Shown piece after piece: positions 34,950 to 43,609 of a stretch of 64,000 nt of DNA (positions are counted from its first letter, which is position 1; each line of letters opens with the position of its first letter). The DNA comes from Gemmataceae bacterium (GTDB taxonomy: Bacteria > Planctomycetota > Planctomycetia > Gemmatales > Gemmataceae): the NCBI GenBank assembly GCA_022842245.1, contig JALHPZ010000027.1, forward strand, positions 30,741 to 94,740, given 5' to 3'. The notes below the pieces were generated by a model. It saw nothing but the letters and a program-made list of their open reading frames with translations. It had not been told where the DNA came from and made no database searches. The position numbers and the translations under genes were made by a program.

Positions 34950-36391
34950 TTCGCCTCCTTAACGGCCGCGAGCTGCGCTTTCAGTTTCCGGACGGTTTCC
35001 TCGTGCTTCGGATCGGTGGCCAGATTCGTCATTTCGTGCGGATCCTTTTCGTAATCGAAAAGCTGTTCGCCCTTTTTGCCGTCGTCCCACGCGGTGTAGC
35101 GGTACCGTTCCGTGCGCACGCTGTAGCCCATGAACCACGGTTGAGCCTTCGGTCGGACTTCGCCTGTCGCCGTCGGCGTGCCGCGACTGACCTGCGTGAT
35201 CGCCGGTTTGTCCCAGGTCGCGTTCGGGTCGTCGAGTAAGGGTTTCACGCTCTTGCCCGTCAGCTCCTTCGGAGGTTCGAGACCGCAGAGTTCCGCGAGC
35301 GTCGGATGAAGGTCCACGAGTTCCACGGTACGCTTGCTGACTTTCCCGTTCGCCTTCGATCGCGGATCGTAGACGATCATCGGAACGCGGGCGGAGTTCT
35401 CGAAGAGGCTCATCTTTTGCCAGAGGCCGTGTTCGCCGAGGTGATAGCCGTGGTCGCTGATGAAGACGACGATCGTATTGTCGGCCAGTTTGAGTTTCTC
35501 CAGCGTATCGAGGACATGCCCGACTTGGGCGTCCATGAAGCTGGTCGATGCGTAGTACGCCTGGAGCGCCTGCCGGCGCAGGTCGTCGGTCAATTTCTCT
35601 TGTTCCTTCTTGGCACTGCCGAAGGCGGGCGCGGGGCCGTCTTGCCAATGACCGACAGGCAGCTTCGGCAGATCGAATTTTTCCGGCGGGTACAGATCGA
35701 AGTATTTCTTCGGCGCGACATAGGGCGTATGCGGTCGGAAAAAGCCGCAAGCGAGGAAGAACGGACGATCCTTGTTCGCCTCGAGGAGCGTACCGACTTC
35801 ACGGGCAATCTTGCCATCGGTCTGTTCGGCGTCTTCGCCGGCGGAGGCGAGCCAGCTCAACGTGCCGCCGTAGCGAGCCGAACCTTTGTTATTCGGCAAC
35901 AATGTGAAAATGCGGTCGGCGTCCTCGTCGTCCTTGTCGAAGCCGCGTGGATTGATTGTCTTCTCCCACGACGGGGGATCGTCGAGGCCGTCGGTGCCGA
36001 TCTGAGCCGGCACGCCGTAGTGGTAGAGTTTGCCGACGCGGGCGACGTAGTAACCGGCCTTGCGAAAGGTCTGTGGGAGCGTTTGCGCGTCTGGCACCGT
36101 TTTGCGGAGTTGCGTCGCGTTCTCGTACACCTTGAGCTGGTCCGGGCGCAGGCCGGTTAGGAACGACGCGCGACTCGGATTGCACAGTGGAAACTGGCAA
36201 TACGCTCGTTCGAAGCGCACGCCTTTCGCCGCCAATTTGTCAATGTGCGGTGTTTTGCCGATCGCGCTACCGTAGCAGCCAAGCGTATTGTTCGTGAGGT
36301 CGTCGGAGACGATGAACAGCACGTTCATCTTGTCCGCGGCGAAGACGGGATCGGCCACGAGCGCGATCAGCAATGCGGAGAGGGAACGCAT
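34946..36391 (-). CDS. Secreted sulfatase (iduronate-2-sulfatase-like)
   Basis: The start at 36391 gives a signal peptide (MRSLSALLIALVADPVFAAD) and 481 residues. The core has MNVLFIVSDDLTNNTLGCYG with the metal Asp pair, FPLCNPSRASFLTGLRPDQL with the canonical CNPSR formylglycine site, PFFLACGFFRPHTPYVAPKK and FISDHGYHLGEHGLWQKMSL, the last two typical of the iduronate-2-sulfatase subgroup. Its stop overlaps the start of the next sulfatase. A hairpin and then a DUF1080 gene lie upstream on the same strand; all three probably act on extracellular sugars. Confidence 0.93.
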   Translation of the reverse strand: MRSLSALLIALVADPVFAADKMNVLFIVSDDLTNNTLGCYGSAIGKTPHIDKLAAKGVRFERAYCQFPLCNPSRASFLTGLRPDQLKVYENATQLRKTVPDAQTLPQTFRKAGYYVARVGKLYHYGVPAQIGTDGLDDPPSWEKTINPRGFDKDDEDADRIFTLLPNNKGSARYGGTLSWLASAGEDAEQTDGKIAREVGTLLEANKDRPFFLACGFFRPHTPYVAPKKYFDLYPPEKFDLPKLPVGHWQDGPAPAFGSAKKEQEKLTDDLRRQALQAYYASTSFMDAQVGHVLDTLEKLKLADNTIVVFISDHGYHLGEHGLWQKMSLFENSARVPMIVYDPRSKANGKVSKRTVELVDLHPTLAELCGLEPPKELTGKSVKPLLDDPNATWDKPAITQVSRGTPTATGEVRPKAQPWFMGYSVRTERYRYTAWDDGKKGEQLFDYEKDPHEMTNLATDPKHEETVRKLKAQLAAVKEAK

Positions 36392-36419
36392 TGGAAGTCT
36401 CCGAAATGAGATGGGCGAA

Positions 36420-36443
36420 GCCCGCGGACGAACGTCCGCGGGC
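36420..36443 (-). terminator. Terminator-like hairpin between DUF1080 and sulfatase genes
   Basis: An 11-bp perfect stem (GCCCGCGGACG with a 2-base loop) spans 36420-36443, 11 bp after the DUF1080 stop. No U-tract follows, so it may partly attenuate or protect mRNA ends rather than stop transcription. Its core resembles the terminator at 15889. Confidence 0.5.
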
Positions 36444-36454
36444 AATGAATGCGA

Positions 36455-37474
36455 TTACTTCTTCTCCATCACCCACACGTTGCGGTACACCACCGGGTCG
36501 CCGTGGTCCTGGAAATACAGGCCGCCGGCATCAGGGACCTCGTCCTTGAACTTGCCGCCCGGCGTTGCCTTCGGGAATTCATAATCCTGGATCAACACGC
36601 CGTTATGCTTCACGACCACTTTCGCGTTCTTCGTCTTTTTCCCACTCTCGAACTGGGCGGCAGTGAATTCGATGTCGTACGTCTGCCACTGCATCGGCGG
36701 CAGGCACATGTTCACCTTCGGCTTGCTCTGCTGGTAAAACCCGCCGCACTCGTTGTTCTCACCCGTGAGGCCGAAACTGTCGAGAACCTGGAGTTCGTAT
36801 CGATCCTGAATGTACACGCCGCTATTACTCCGCCCCTGCCCCGTCGAGTTCGGCATCCACGCCAGGCGGAATTCGATGTGCGCCGTGAAGCTCTGGAACG
36901 ACTTCTTGCTGCGCGGGTTGGAAGCCATCAAGAACTTCCCATCCGAGAGCGTCGCGATCTTGCCGTTCTCCCAATTCGCAACATCCGCCTCGTCGCCGAA
37001 CAATACCGTCGCACCGGACGGCGGTTTGGCGCCGAGAGTCGGCGATTTGCGCTCCACCTTTTTGAGTTTCGCTTCGAGACCGCCGGCCGTGATCGTCAGT
37101 ACGCCATCGGCAATCGTGCCCGAGTCCATCCCCTTGTTGTCCTTCACCACGACTTTGGTTCCGTCCCGCTCTGCGGAGCCTAACGGCCGGGCCTCCGATG
37201 TCTCGCTTGTGCCGGGCAACCCGTCGCGGAACGGCTTAACGACGAACTTGCCGTCGCCCTTCGCGATGACTTGCGCGCCGATCTTCAGCTTGTTGCCCCC
37301 GACTTCGATCTCGCCCTCGTACTCGCCTTGCGTGGCGAAGTCGGCATCGTCCTTGAGCTTGGCCGGATCGTTGATGGCAATTTTGACCGGCTTCTTGGCC
37401 TCCGGTTTCTTTTCCTGAGCAGCGGCGAACGTCGCGCACGCGGCGAACATGACGGAGAGGAACAGGCGAAACAT
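36455..37474 (-). CDS. DUF1080 (3-keto-disaccharide hydrolase-like) secreted protein
   Basis: The start at 37474 (MFRLFLSVMFAACATFAAAQ) is a signal peptide; 339 residues in all. The C-terminal half is the DUF1080 concanavalin-like domain: FTAHIEFRLAWMPNSTGQGR, NSGVYIQDRYELQVLDSFGL, GFYQQSKPKVNMCLPPMQWQ, TYDIEFTAAQF and a closing GGLYFQDHGDPVVYRNVWVM. The N-terminal 150 residues are a lysine-rich region containing VVVKDNKGMDSGTIADGVLT, seen in a subset of planctomycete members. The family includes enzymes splitting 3-keto-glycosides. A sulfatase pair lies downstream. Confidence 0.88.
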   Translation of the reverse strand: MFRLFLSVMFAACATFAAAQEKKPEAKKPVKIAINDPAKLKDDADFATQGEYEGEIEVGGNKLKIGAQVIAKGDGKFVVKPFRDGLPGTSETSEARPLGSAERDGTKVVVKDNKGMDSGTIADGVLTITAGGLEAKLKKVERKSPTLGAKPPSGATVLFGDEADVANWENGKIATLSDGKFLMASNPRSKKSFQSFTAHIEFRLAWMPNSTGQGRSNSGVYIQDRYELQVLDSFGLTGENNECGGFYQQSKPKVNMCLPPMQWQTYDIEFTAAQFESGKKTKNAKVVVKHNGVLIQDYEFPKATPGGKFKDEVPDAGGLYFQDHGDPVVYRNVWVMEKK

Positions 37475-37536
37475 GATGACCTCGGAAAGGATTGAGAGGC
37501 GGGGTCTAACGGCGAACCGTTCGCCCTCAAGATACG

Positions 37537-37568
37537 AAAAAGCAAAGACCGGCCCATCGGGCCGGTCT
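37537..37568 (-). terminator. Rho-independent terminator of the TIGR03000 gene
   Basis: On the minus strand, 25 bp after the TIGR03000 stop, a 10-bp perfect stem (AGACCGGCCC, arms 37546-37555 and 37559-37568, loop of 3) is followed by TTTGCTTTTT. This is a typical intrinsic terminator and separates the gene from DUF1080. Confidence 0.8.
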
Positions 37569-37592
37569 GCTGAAGATCGAAGGATAGCCGTC

Positions 37593-38699
37593 TTATTTTC
37601 CGACGCGGCGATCCATAGTCGGCTCTGTGAAGTCCACCGTGACCGTTTCACCAGCCTGGAAAACCACTTTCTGGGTCAGTTCTTCAGGCTGGCCGTTCCG
37701 GGTCTTCACCAGCTTCAGATCGTAAGAGAACTCCTTGCCGAACGGAATCGGCGGAGTCGTGAATTCCCGCATGTTGCCGATCTTTTCGTTTTTCTTTCCG
37801 TCGATGAACAAGACCGTATCGGCGGGCAGCTTGATCGAAATCCGCGCCGGCGTCGCCGCCGATGCGAGGCCATTGGTGCGGAACGGGTTCACGGGCTCTT
37901 CGGTCCGGGTCGGCTTGATCGGTTCCGATGGCTTCGCGGTCACCGCCGCCGGAGCCGGCTTGCCGATGCTCGCCGTCAAATCCTCGAACACGACCGTGCT
38001 CGTCTTCCCCGCTGACACGGTTACCTTCTGCGATTCACTGAGCGTTCGGCCATTGCGGTCGTATTCGATCTTGAAGTTGTAGGTGTAGTCCCGGGCGATC
38101 GGCAGTTCGGGTGTGGTGAAGACCCGATCAGCCCCGGTCAGTTCGAGCGGCACGCCATCGACAGAGAGCCGAGCGTCCGCGGGCAGACGGATCGACACGG
38201 TGGCGCGCTGGGCGGCAGAGATCGTTGGATTCGGCAATACGTTCTTGAAGCTGCTGTCGACGCGGACCGGATCGAGGATCGGAATGGTCGAGACGATCGG
38301 CCCGTAATATGCCGGCAGTGGCGTGGCGTACGGGCTACCGAAATCGGGAGAAGAACCTGGGAATCCGCCATTGCACGAATAGCGGACCGCCGCGCCGCCT
38401 CCGCAACACGAATATGAGGGAACGGCCCCGGTGCAACCACCGTTGCACGAGAGGCTGCGACCGGTACAGGTGCTTCCCGTACATGATCCATAGCACGAAC
38501 CGGTGCACGAGCCGCTGCACGACCCCCCGCCGAACGTGAGTGCCCGGATGATGCGTCCGTGGAAGATCCCACCTCCGCTGCAACTGTTCGACTGGCTCGC
38601 CGAGTTCGACGAACCGCGGAACAGGTCGCGGAAGTAGCCATTGAATTCCGGCCCATTGGGCGCGGTGCTCAGCGCGGTCATCAGAACGAGGGAGTACAT
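37593..38699 (-). CDS. Protein with two TIGR03000 domains and a Cys-rich N-terminus
   Basis: The 368-residue protein has a Cys/Gly/Ser-rich region at about residues 38-110 with repeated SCxGS units (GSCSGSCTGSCYGSCTGS). Two TIGR03000 domains follow: RATVSIRLPADARLSVDGVP at about 165 and ARISIKLPADTVLFIDGKKN at about 282, each ending in a KVTVSAGKT or KVVFQAGET strand. TIGR03000 domains are planctomycete-specific with no known function. A short hydrophobic N-terminus (MYSLVLMTALSTAP) may act as a leader. The cysteines suggest extracellular cross-linking, which is inference. A strong terminator follows. Confidence 0.85.
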   Translation of the reverse strand: MYSLVLMTALSTAPNGPEFNGYFRDLFRGSSNSASQSNSCSGGGIFHGRIIRALTFGGGSCSGSCTGSCYGSCTGSTCTGRSLSCNGGCTGAVPSYSCCGGGAAVRYSCNGGFPGSSPDFGSPYATPLPAYYGPIVSTIPILDPVRVDSSFKNVLPNPTISAAQRATVSIRLPADARLSVDGVPLELTGADRVFTTPELPIARDYTYNFKIEYDRNGRTLSESQKVTVSAGKTSTVVFEDLTASIGKPAPAAVTAKPSEPIKPTRTEEPVNPFRTNGLASAATPARISIKLPADTVLFIDGKKNEKIGNMREFTTPPIPFGKEFSYDLKLVKTRNGQPEELTQKVVFQAGETVTVDFTEPTMDRRVGK

Positions 38700-38909
38700 G
38701 GAAGTCGACCCGGGGGGTTTGCGGAACTTCTGCCGGAAAGATAAGCACGGGAATCTAGGCGGTCAAAACGGCTTCAGGAAAAAAATGCAAAGTGAACACG
38801 GTCGCGGGCGGCGGTTCGGATCGAACGCGCCTGCGCGGAATAATCCATAGGTTCGCCGCCCGACGCGACGATAAACTATAGCGGTTGTATCGTTGTCCCG
38901 AGGCATCTC

Positions 38910-40265
38910 ATGTCGCGAGCAAATCTCGTGTGGCTGCTCGTACTCCCCACGGTACTTGCCGGCAGTCTTGTCGTACGATTTGCCTCGGCCAGCCTGCCGA
39001 AGGATAAGGACTACGAACGGATGCGGTTGATCGCCGACGTGCTCGCCGAAGTCGAGAAGAACTACGTCGAAGACCTCGACGATGCGAAGCGTCAGAAGCT
39101 CGTCGAAAACATGATCAACGGGGGCCTGCACGACCTCGACGAACACTCGATGTACCTGAACCCGGAGATGTTGAAGGAGTTCGACAAGCAAAATCAGGGC
39201 GAGTTCGGGGGCGTCGGATTCCTGATGTCCTACGAAGGACCGGGCAAGCCGCTCGTCATCGATACGCCACTACCGAACAGCCCCGCCTACGACGCCGGCA
39301 TCCAGGCCGGCGATATCATCCTCAAGGTGGATGGCGTTCCTACCGACGGCATGAAAACCGACGAAGCGCGGAGACTGATCACGGGCAAACCGGGTACGCC
39401 GGTGACCTTGACCATGTTGCGGGGCGGCTCGAAGACACCCGAAGACATCCCGCTCGTGCGAGCGATGATCGAGCAACCCGTCGTTTCCGGCGTTTCCCGC
39501 GATGCCGCCAATCCCTTGTTGTGGAACTATTTCCTCGATCAAACACACGGCATCGCGTACATCCGCCTCACCGGGTTCAGCGGTAAAACCACCAAGGAGA
39601 TGAAGGCCGCTCTCGATCGTTGCGAGGCGGCCGGAGCGAAATCCTATATCCTCGACCTCCGCGACAACCCCGGCGGCTTGCTCAGCGAAGCCATTGAAGT
39701 CGCCGATTTGTTCCTTGCCGAGGGTGGCATCGTTCGCACGATGGTTCGCGGCAGCGAACGGGCCTGGACCGCGAAGAACGATGAAAAGCCTTACGAAAGC
39801 CCGACCCAGCGACCGATGGTCGTCCTCGTCAATGGATTGAGTGCGAGCGCCAGCGAGATCGTCGCGGGGGCCTTGCAGGACAATCGCCGCGCGGTCGTCG
39901 TGGGGAGTCGGACCTATGGCAAAGGCAGTGTGCAAAAAGTCTTCGATCTCCCGGATGGCGGAGCCGTGAAGGTCACGACGGAAGTCTGGCTCACGCCGTC
40001 GGGCAAACACCTCCAGCGCCGGATGACCCTCGACAGTGAGAGCGCGACGGTGGGCATCGAACCCGACCCCGGTCTCAAGGTCGAACTCACCGAACAGCAG
40101 TGGCGGCACTACGCGATCGCCGTCAAACGCGCGAACATCCTGCCGGGCAAGCCGGGTGTTGCTCCGAAACGGGCGGTACCGTTCGAGGAGATCGAATCGA
40201 AACTGCCCGCCGGCTACAAGGATCCTGTTGTCGAAAAGGCAATGGAACATCTGCGGAAGAAATGA
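38910..40265 (+). CDS. S41 family C-terminal processing peptidase
   Basis: The 451-residue protease has an N-terminal signal or anchor (NLVWLLVLPTVLAGSLVVRF) and a PDZ domain (about residues 100-190, with GIQAGDIILKVDGVPTDGMK). The S41 core shows YILDLRDNPGGLLSEAIEVA, NGLSASASEIVAGALQDNRR and GSRTYGKGSVQKVF. The catalytic Ser315 and Lys338 are in place. Such Ctp enzymes cleave exported proteins near their C-termini. The gene begins 210 bp from the divergent TIGR03000 gene and ends 1 bp before the convergent MtfA stop. Confidence 0.93.
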   Translation: MSRANLVWLLVLPTVLAGSLVVRFASASLPKDKDYERMRLIADVLAEVEKNYVEDLDDAKRQKLVENMINGGLHDLDEHSMYLNPEMLKEFDKQNQGEFGGVGFLMSYEGPGKPLVIDTPLPNSPAYDAGIQAGDIILKVDGVPTDGMKTDEARRLITGKPGTPVTLTMLRGGSKTPEDIPLVRAMIEQPVVSGVSRDAANPLLWNYFLDQTHGIAYIRLTGFSGKTTKEMKAALDRCEAAGAKSYILDLRDNPGGLLSEAIEVADLFLAEGGIVRTMVRGSERAWTAKNDEKPYESPTQRPMVVLVNGLSASASEIVAGALQDNRRAVVVGSRTYGKGSVQKVFDLPDGGAVKVTTEVWLTPSGKHLQRRMTLDSESATVGIEPDPGLKVELTEQQWRHYAIAVKRANILPGKPGVAPKRAVPFEEIESKLPAGYKDPVVEKAMEHLRKK

Positions 40266-40266
40266 A

Positions 40267-41040
40267 TCACGCCGCGAACCACTTATTCGGATCGACGCCG
40301 TAGAACTTCGCGAGAATCCCGTAGACGTCCGGTTCCTCCGCGATGAGGTCGCCCGGCCGGCAGAAAAACGCCTCGCTCGTGTCGGCGAAGAATTCGGATT
40401 CGCTATCGCCGGCCTGTTCGGAGAAGAACGTCTCCCGACCCCGCTCCAATGCCTTCCGATGCCGGTTGAACGCGGCCGACATGACCGCGGCCCAGCGTTG
40501 TTCGTCCGCTTTCGATGGCAGCGGCGGAGTGCCGTCGGTGTATTCGTCCAGAAAATCGAGTTGATGGGCGAACTCGTGGATGACGACGCTGTAGCCGGCG
40601 TCCGGATCGCGAGCTTCGGCCTTGACCTGTTCCCAGCCAACGACCACGGGACCACGATAGCTGGCCAATCCGTCCACGATTTCGTCCGTCACTTCATCCT
40701 CGACCGTCGCATCCTCGGGGTCGGGTCGACGAAATTCTCCGGGATGCACCACAATCGACGGGACGCGGGCGAAATAGTCATGGTCCGCCATGCCGATCAG
40801 CATCAGCGCGGCCTGCCCGGCGATCGTCAGCTTCATCTCCTCGGTGACGTGAAACCCGCGTGCCGGCTCCCAGCCCTTTTCGTCAACAAGTACGCGGATT
40901 GCGTCCCGGAGTTTGGCCCGCTCCGGGTCCGACAAACGAGAATAATGCTGCACGTTGTTTCGCAGAATCGCATCCCAGTGCGGTGGGAACGGTTCCGCGA
41001 GGAGTCGCTTGCGTCGACGATCGCGCAGCCAGGAAAACAT
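40267..41040 (-). CDS. mtfA: MtfA-type M90 zinc metallopeptidase
   Basis: The 257-residue protein has the zinc site VVIHEFAHQLDFLDEYTDGT and the third-ligand region ESEFFADTSEAFF, both typical of M90/MtfA (Mlc titration factor A). The N-terminus is a basic stretch FSWLRDRRRKRLL, then PPHWDAILRNNVQHY. In E. coli MtfA is an aminopeptidase that binds the repressor Mlc; no Mlc homologue is in the window. It is the last of a minus-strand series PKD, DUF971, Mrp, MtfA, spaced 17 bp from Mrp. Confidence 0.9.
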   Translation of the reverse strand: MFSWLRDRRRKRLLAEPFPPHWDAILRNNVQHYSRLSDPERAKLRDAIRVLVDEKGWEPARGFHVTEEMKLTIAGQAALMLIGMADHDYFARVPSIVVHPGEFRRPDPEDATVEDEVTDEIVDGLASYRGPVVVGWEQVKAEARDPDAGYSVVIHEFAHQLDFLDEYTDGTPPLPSKADEQRWAAVMSAAFNRHRKALERGRETFFSEQAGDSESEFFADTSEAFFCRPGDLIAEEPDVYGILAKFYGVDPNKWFAA

Positions 41041-41057
41041 CGTGCGGTCGGCCTCGA

Positions 41058-41870
41058 CTAAAGTTGCACGGTCGGCAAGCCCCCGGAATCGGGTTGCTTC
41101 GCCGTTTCGTCGATCACGGTCTGTGCGAGTTTCGCATAGGCCATCGAGACGGGATGGTCGGGATGTTTCCGCACGATCGGTTCACCGGAATCGCCGCAGG
41201 TCGAAACCAGCGGTTCGATCGGAATCTCGCCCAGCAGGGGCACGCCGATCTCGCCCGCGAGTTTTCGCCCGCCGCCGCTCCCGAACGGCGATACGCGCCC
41301 GGACGGCGTTTCGAGATAACTCATGTTCTCAATGATGCCGAGGATCGGTACACGCACTTCCTGGAACATCGATACACCTTTGCGGGCATCGATCAGGCTG
41401 ACTTCGGCCGGTTGCGTCACGACGATCGCGCCGGTCAGCGGTGCCTGCTGCGAGAGTGTGAGTTGGGCATCGCCGGTACCGGGCGGCAGGTCGATGATGA
41501 GAAAGTCGAGATCGCCCCACGGCACTTGCACCAGGAACGTGCCAACGGCCTGCGCGACCTTCGGCCCGCGCCAGATGATCGCCTGCGCCGGGTCGACGAG
41601 GAAGCCCATGCTCATCAGATTGATGCCGTACTTCTCGATCGGGAACGGGACCTTCGTCTGATCCACGAGGCCGAGGCCGAACATGAGAGGCACGCTGGGG
41701 CCGTAGATGTCGGCATCCATGAGGCCGACGCGCTGGCCGGCCGCCCGCAAGGCGAGGGAAAGATTGGCCGCAACCGTGGATTTCCCCACGCCGCCCTTCC
41801 CGCTCGCGACGGCGATCACGTGCTTGACTCCCGGCAAACTGATCTTCTGGCCGGGCATGGGTCCGCTCAT
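41058..41870 (-). CDS. Mrp/ApbC family P-loop ATPase lacking the CxxC pair
   Basis: The 270-residue protein has the deviant Walker A VASGKGGVGKSTVAANLSLA, MDADIYGPSVPLMFGL and IDLPPGTGDAQLTLSQQAPL, all diagnostic of Mrp/NBP35 iron-sulfur carriers. Most relatives then have NMS-FxCPxCG; here the segment reads NMSYLETPSGRVSPFGSGGG with no cysteine, and only one Cys occurs in the whole protein. An N-terminal MIP18/DUF59 domain is also absent. Cluster binding by the usual dimer-bridging cysteines therefore looks impossible. DUF971, its frequent neighbour, lies 16 bp upstream. Confidence 0.9.
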   Translation of the reverse strand: MSGPMPGQKISLPGVKHVIAVASGKGGVGKSTVAANLSLALRAAGQRVGLMDADIYGPSVPLMFGLGLVDQTKVPFPIEKYGINLMSMGFLVDPAQAIIWRGPKVAQAVGTFLVQVPWGDLDFLIIDLPPGTGDAQLTLSQQAPLTGAIVVTQPAEVSLIDARKGVSMFQEVRVPILGIIENMSYLETPSGRVSPFGSGGGRKLAGEIGVPLLGEIPIEPLVSTCGDSGEPIVRKHPDHPVSMAYAKLAQTVIDETAKQPDSGGLPTVQL

Positions 41871-41886
41871 TCGTTAGCTCCTGGTG

Positions 41887-42213
41887 TTATTTCGACTCGC
41901 TCAAGGAACGAAGCAATTCGACCGGGTAGATGCCGGTATCGTGGCCGTCGTTCCAGGTTATCTGGTAGGCGTAGTGGCCGAGTGGTTTCATCGCGGTTGG
42001 CGACGGCGGGCCGGCCGCCGCTTCCTGAGCCGAGAGGACGCGGAACGGGTCGGCCGGTTTGGACCGTTCCTCATTACAGGTCGCGCAGGGGCAGTTCTTT
42101 CGCAATTGGCGCCACGTGGCATGCGTACTGGCGCCGTCGCTCCATTCGATGCGCAGCCCTTCGCCCTCGCGACGCAATGCGAGCGGCTTGACGGCGTTGG
42201 TTTCGGAGTTCAT
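41887..42213 (-). CDS. DUF971 domain protein (GBBH-like N-terminal fold)
   Basis: The start at 42213 gives 108 residues. LRIEWSDGASTHATWRQLRK, NCPCATCNEERSKP and HYAYQITWNDGHDTGIYPVE are the DUF971 motifs shared with the N-terminal zinc domain of gamma-butyrobetaine hydroxylase; the Cys-x-x-Cys could bind metal. DUF971 commonly neighbours Mrp and may aid Fe-S or Mo-cofactor proteins, but this is not settled. It follows the PKD gene's terminator hairpin, so it may have its own promoter; TATAAT lies 6 bp before the ATG. Confidence 0.88.
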   Translation of the reverse strand: MNSETNAVKPLALRREGEGLRIEWSDGASTHATWRQLRKNCPCATCNEERSKPADPFRVLSAQEAAAGPPSPTAMKPLGHYAYQITWNDGHDTGIYPVELLRSLSESK

Positions 42214-42225
42214 GAAGCCATTATA

Positions 42226-42255
42226 GAAACGAAACGGCCCGGCCGGAGCCGGGCC
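42226..42255 (-). terminator. Terminator hairpin downstream of the PKD gene
   Basis: An 8-bp GGCCCGGC/GCCGGGCC stem with a 4-base loop (42236-42255) is followed on the minus strand by GTTTCGTTTC, a moderate U-rich tract. It lies 23 bp after the PKD stop and 13-42 bp before the DUF971 start. Confidence 0.65.
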
Positions 42256-42278
42256 ATCGAGATGGAGATCAGCGTGGC

Positions 42279-43565
42279 TCACTGGAACGTGACCACGACC
42301 TGACCACCAACGGTGCGGGCCTGGATTGTGTAATCCTTGCCACCCAGTTTCGCCTTGCCGGTCCAGTTGCCGGCCGCGTCCAGCGGTCCGCTCGCCACGC
42401 TCGTGCGCTTGCCGTCCGGCATGAGCAAGCCGAAGTCCACGGTGGCCGTTCGCTTCACGCCCGGCATCGGGTTCGGCGGCGTGCGAATCACGATCTGCTG
42501 CTTGGCGTCCAGCACGCCGCTCATCTGGCTCGTCCGGGGCGACAGCCGAGTCACACGCTCTTCCGTCACGATCAACGGCAGCGGCACGTCCGAGCCGCCG
42601 GCCTCGCGAAAGAGCGCATCGCCCGTCGTGCTCCACGTGCCGGTCACGACCGCGGTCTTGCGGTCCTGGGCGATCTCCACCTTGAGCGACTCGCGGCGGA
42701 TCACCGCCTTCGCCGACTTGTCGAGTTCGATCGATTGAATCGTGCAGTTCGGCGGCGCGGCCACGGTACGCTGGAAACCGGTCGTCGCCGCGCCGTTGCC
42801 GTCCCGCACACGCATCGCCAGCGTCTCGGCCCGACGGATCTTTTCAATCTTTTCCGTCGAATCGGTGACGGTCAGCGTGGCGGTATAGACGGCCTGTTTC
42901 TGAGCCTGGATCTCGACCGTCTGCACCATCACCTGCGGCTCCTTGCGTGCCTTGGAAAAGGCCGTCAGGACGATGTGCTGCTGGCCCGGTTGGTCCAGTT
43001 GCACGTACTTCTCGATCGGGCCGGGCTGCGCGGTCAGGTGTTCGGTCTTCCCGCCCAACCGCCAGATCACTTCGTCGGCGTTCTCCAGTTCGCCGGTGAT
43101 GCGGAAGGTCGCCGGCGCCTGCGTGCCGCTGATCGCCTCGACCTTGAAGCCCTTGATGGCGGGCGGCAGGATGTTCGGGCTGGTCGTTGGCGCCGAGAGG
43201 TCGACCGAAATGCTGCGATTGTTTTCTTCGTTGAGGAAATTCCGGACCGACAACCCCACCCGATAGCTTCCGGGCTTGGTGTATGTGTGGGTCACAAGGG
43301 GTTTTTCCGGATCGTACGCTTCGAGAGGCGAACCATCGCCGAAGTCCCACCAGCCGGATTGTCCGCTGGCCATGCTTTGCAGGGAGACCGTCAGTCCTTC
43401 GACTTCGCCGACGGCGAAGTTCGCGACCGGCTTCGGCGGCTTCACGACCTTGTCGAAGATCGCGTTGGCGTACATCATGATCGCCCCGGTACATAGCCCG
43501 AGGAAACTGCCGACGACGACCTTGAACATCCCCTTGATGCGCGACGGTTTCTTCTCGTCACTCAC
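42279..43565 (-). CDS. PKD-domain protein with single membrane anchor
   Basis: The 428-residue protein has a cytoplasmic basic N-terminus, one helix (VVVGSFLGLCTGAIMMYANA) and a PKD domain with GWWDFGDGSPLEAYDPEKPL then VTHTYTKPGSYRVGLSVRNF, the DFGDGS and HTY hallmarks. The remaining 280 residues are beta-rich with PAPATFRIT-like strands and end in GGQVVVTFQ. It is probably an envelope or surface protein anchored at the inner membrane. No enzymatic motif is seen. A hairpin terminator separates it from DUF971. Confidence 0.85.
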   Translation of the reverse strand: MSDEKKPSRIKGMFKVVVGSFLGLCTGAIMMYANAIFDKVVKPPKPVANFAVGEVEGLTVSLQSMASGQSGWWDFGDGSPLEAYDPEKPLVTHTYTKPGSYRVGLSVRNFLNEENNRSISVDLSAPTTSPNILPPAIKGFKVEAISGTQAPATFRITGELENADEVIWRLGGKTEHLTAQPGPIEKYVQLDQPGQQHIVLTAFSKARKEPQVMVQTVEIQAQKQAVYTATLTVTDSTEKIEKIRRAETLAMRVRDGNGAATTGFQRTVAAPPNCTIQSIELDKSAKAVIRRESLKVEIAQDRKTAVVTGTWSTTGDALFREAGGSDVPLPLIVTEERVTRLSPRTSQMSGVLDAKQQIVIRTPPNPMPGVKRTATVDFGLLMPDGKRTSVASGPLDAAGNWTGKAKLGGKDYTIQARTVGGQVVVTFQ

Positions 43566-43609
43566 GGCCGATGCCCTCCTGGCGCTTTACGGAAAGTGCC
43601 GGAGAATAG

